Positions 63,917 through 64,000 of a stretch of DNA of 64,000 nucleotides are shown piece by piece; the stretch's first letter is position 1; every line of letters starts with the position of its first letter. Both the position numbers and the translations under genes were made by a program. The stretch is from Halomonas sp. KG2 (GTDB lineage: Bacteria; Pseudomonadota; Gammaproteobacteria; Pseudomonadales; Halomonadaceae), in contig CP098528.1 of the NCBI GenBank assembly GCA_030440445.1, forward strand, positions 1,116,001-1,180,000. The letters run 5' to 3'. The notes under the pieces were generated by a model. It had not been told where the DNA came from. It ran no database searches and was given only the letters and a program-made list of their open reading frames with translations.

Positions 63917-64000
63917 TCAGCGCTCCTGGTTTTTTAACAGGAAAATAGACAGTCCCATGATCGTTGGAACTGCGATCAACAGTGGGACAAACAGGGTATA
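63917..64000 (-). CDS. C-terminus of an upstream ABC transporter membrane subunit (partial)
   Basis: Only the last 27 codons are visible: a hydrophobic helix (TLFVPLLIAVPTIMGLSIFLL) followed by KNQER and TGA at 63917-63919. Coupling to the permease and the hydrophobic end fit the ATPase/permease fusion of the RbbA type or a second ABC-2 permease, but most of the gene lies outside the window. Confidence 0.65.
   Translation of the reverse strand, partial: YTLFVPLLIAVPTIMGLSIFLLKNQER

Overview
The window looks like chromosome from a Halomonas-type gammaproteobacterium (Halomonadaceae/Oceanospirillales). The reasons are the proteobacterial cyo quinol oxidase operon, a TPP-riboswitch-controlled tenA-thiC pair, opgGH osmoregulated periplasmic glucan genes, a lipid A acyltransferase, and the general protein style. 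This assignment is an inference from gene content; no 16S rRNA or tRNA gene was seen.

Layout. (1) 1-18.1 kb is mostly core genome: the end of the cyoBCDE operon, a DUF4153 membrane protein, an EamA permease, a small outer-membrane barrel, an HlyD/DUF2955 pair, CsbD, a DASS-type anion transporter, a lipoprotein under a Fur-like box, and tenA-thiC. Two short 5' gene relics (ackA-like, alcohol-dehydrogenase-like) sit in the spacers. (2) 17.1-23.7 kb is a small chromosomal integron. An IntI-type integrase lies on the minus strand with a LexA/SOS box at its promoter, and cassettes run away from it on the plus side (VOC protein; AraC regulator plus convergent VOC protein; broken GNAT; GNAT; TfoX-N). 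Two attC sites can be read directly. An IS1182-family element with a frameshifted transposase sits exactly at the GTT of an attC core, and a decayed second IS end has the same junction. (3) 23.7-45.4 kb is an accessory region of regulator-effector pairs: LysR/azoreductase, LysR/WrbA-MFS, XRE/DHA2-MFS, ArsR with two AHSA1 proteins and a Bcr-type MFS, MerR/aminotransferase, AraC/MFS, an ECF41-type sigma factor with its carboxymuconolactone-decarboxylase and RidA-like partners behind a consensus ECF41 promoter, AraC, and an RND pump behind a SoxR-type operator. (4) 45.5-53.6 kb is the most intriguing part. It holds a CDP-alcohol phosphatidyltransferase, a BchC-like MDR dehydrogenase, a PTPS/QueD-fold protein lacking its usual catalytic residues, a glycosyltransferase-methyltransferase fusion, a lysyl-PG-synthase-like membrane protein, a stand-alone RibD-type reductase, a GTP cyclohydrolase II with a degenerate RibB half, and a creatininase-family amidohydrolase. 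Together they look like an uncharacterised pathway that uses a GTP-derived pyrimidine or pteridine and possibly links it to sugar or lipid. (5) 53.7-64 kb is envelope biogenesis: FkbM methyltransferase, opgH, opgG, a sulfatase-type enzyme, LpxL flanked by two DUF4870 paralogues, a VOC protein, a zinc-ribbon methyltransferase, and an ABC-2 exporter cut by the window end.

In short, a respiratory and thiamine core borders an integron and a dense regulator/efflux island, followed by a candidate novel pteridine/flavin-precursor cluster and glucan and lipid A genes. All functions are read from protein families and motifs; no database search was run.
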